From a virus: a DNA stretch of 64,000 bases. Shown one piece after another: positions 63,401 through 64,000 of this stretch. Both the position numbers and the translations under genes were made by a program. The notes below the pieces were generated by a model. The model searched no databases. It was not told the origin of the DNA and was given only the letters and a program-made list of their open reading frames with translations. Location of the stretch: IMG/VR virus record IMGVR_UViG_3300046522_000252, positions 1 to 64,000 of that record; one strand, 5' to 3'. How positions within the stretch are numbered: position 1 is the first letter of the stretch; every line of letters begins with the position of its first letter.

Positions 63401-64000
63401 CAGGCCGCCGCGCCGTTGCTGTTGAATTTGCGGCGGATTTGCATCTGGCGCCGCGTCATCCAAGCCCGCTTGTATTCCACATCCTTGAACAGCTTCGAAA
63501 AGCCGGTGATGTGCTTGAGCCGCAAAACTTCCTCCGGTTCCATCCCCAACTCGTTGCAGATGGCCGCCTCGTCCCACCCGTTGTCGAGCATCTGGAAAAC
63601 CATGTTCGCCATGCCGTCGACTGAGTGTTTGCCGCGCGCCCGGTTATGCCGGATGGTCGAGGCCATGCGGTCGTTGATTGACTTATCGATCACGACAACC
63701 GGGAGGAGGCCCTTGCTCCTGGCGAAAATGTCCGGGTTATTCTTGCACACGAAATAGCGGTGGAAGCCGTCGACGATCACATATTGATCGTTCTCTTCAT
63801 CATAGATCGTCACGACCGGCTGGGTGTAGCCGTCGTGGGCGATAGACGTGTACAGGAGCTTCATTTCGATCTTGGCAACGGAATTCGGATTGTAGTCGTT
63901 CGGCGTCACCTTCTCCAAGGGAACCCACTGTACGTTGTCGACCGGCTGACCGGCCAGCGGGGAAAACCCATGCAGAAAATCGCGCAGCTCATTGATGACG
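63400..64000 (-). CDS. IbrB/ParB-like protein, partial at window edge
   Basis: At least 200 residues, the start lying beyond 64000. VDNVQWVPLEKVTPNDYNPN, LLYTSIAHDGYTQPVVTIY, IVDGFHRY, RHNRARGKHSVDGMANMVF and LGMEPEEVLRLKHITGF match the IbrB/YbdM type of ParB-domain protein. In bacteria its partner is a PAPS-reductase-like protein (IbrA/YbdN), expected upstream beyond 64000. It may be a regulator or part of a nucleic-acid modification system. Confidence 0.85.
   Translation of the reverse strand, partial: VINELRDFLHGFSPLAGQPVDNVQWVPLEKVTPNDYNPNSVAKIEMKLLYTSIAHDGYTQPVVTIYDEENDQYVIVDGFHRYFVCKNNPDIFARSKGLLPVVVIDKSINDRMASTIRHNRARGKHSVDGMANMVFQMLDNGWDEAAICNELGMEPEEVLRLKHITGFSKLFKDVEYKRAWMTRRQMQIRRKFNSNGAAA

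Overview
The window looks entirely phage: a temperate, HK97-type siphovirus of an alphaproteobacterium, read as the phage form or a closed or concatemeric copy rather than a prophage with host flanks. The host guess rests on a GcrA-like regulator (a family centred on Alphaproteobacteria), a gene-transfer-agent-like tail order, high GC content and many small genes of types common in rhizobial and related phages. No host gene is visible at either edge. The right edge cuts a ParB/IbrB-like gene. A candidate attP lies in the middle, between the integrase gene and the end of the late operon, so the two edges of the window are not prophage ends.

Layout. (1) 91-6475, minus: about twenty small early/accessory genes, including an HNH endonuclease, zinc-ribbon proteins, a macrodomain-like protein, a YkgJ-type cysteine cluster protein and XRE regulators. 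(2) 6628-10793, plus: small regulators and accessory genes divergent from block 1, with a good sigma70 promoter and a hairpin leader used three times. (3) 10893-20759, minus: the early lytic/replication operon. From its promoter it reads Cro/YdaS-like regulator, RMF-motif protein, GcrA homologue, N6-adenine-type DNA methyltransferase, ParB-like protein, RuvC-like resolvase, PP-loop (PAPS-reductase-like) protein and a DUF1376 replication protein with iterons inside its gene, then small genes and a second HNH endonuclease. (4) 20870-31478, plus: CI-like repressor, small zinc proteins, a repeat-flanked protein with an IS110-transposase-like C-terminal domain, a Bet/RecT annealing protein, Xis-like HTH proteins and a tyrosine integrase, then the candidate attP and a terminator.

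(5) 31842-60258, minus: the late operon. From its promoter end it reads small and large terminase, fused protease-capsid protein, portal, collagen-like protein, connector, an inserted cassette of methyltransferase, glycosyltransferase-like and MptE-like genes, head closure, tail completion, tail tube, a tail assembly chaperone pair with a probable -1 frameshift, a tape measure with an internal lysozyme domain, distal tail and hub proteins, receptor-binding-type proteins, a GH108 endolysin, overlapping spanins and small membrane proteins. One membrane protein resembles the ethylene-binding domain of plant ETR1. (6) 60393-62858, plus: a second run of small accessory genes joined by repeated ribosome-binding-site cassettes. 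(7) 62861-64000, minus: a probable 2OG-Fe(II) oxygenase and a partial IbrB/ParB-like protein.

The CI/Cro pair at 20.5-21.3 kb sets lysogeny against lysis. The plus arm carries recombination and integration and the minus arm replication, with the late operon separate. Assignments come from reading motifs by eye; no database search was run.
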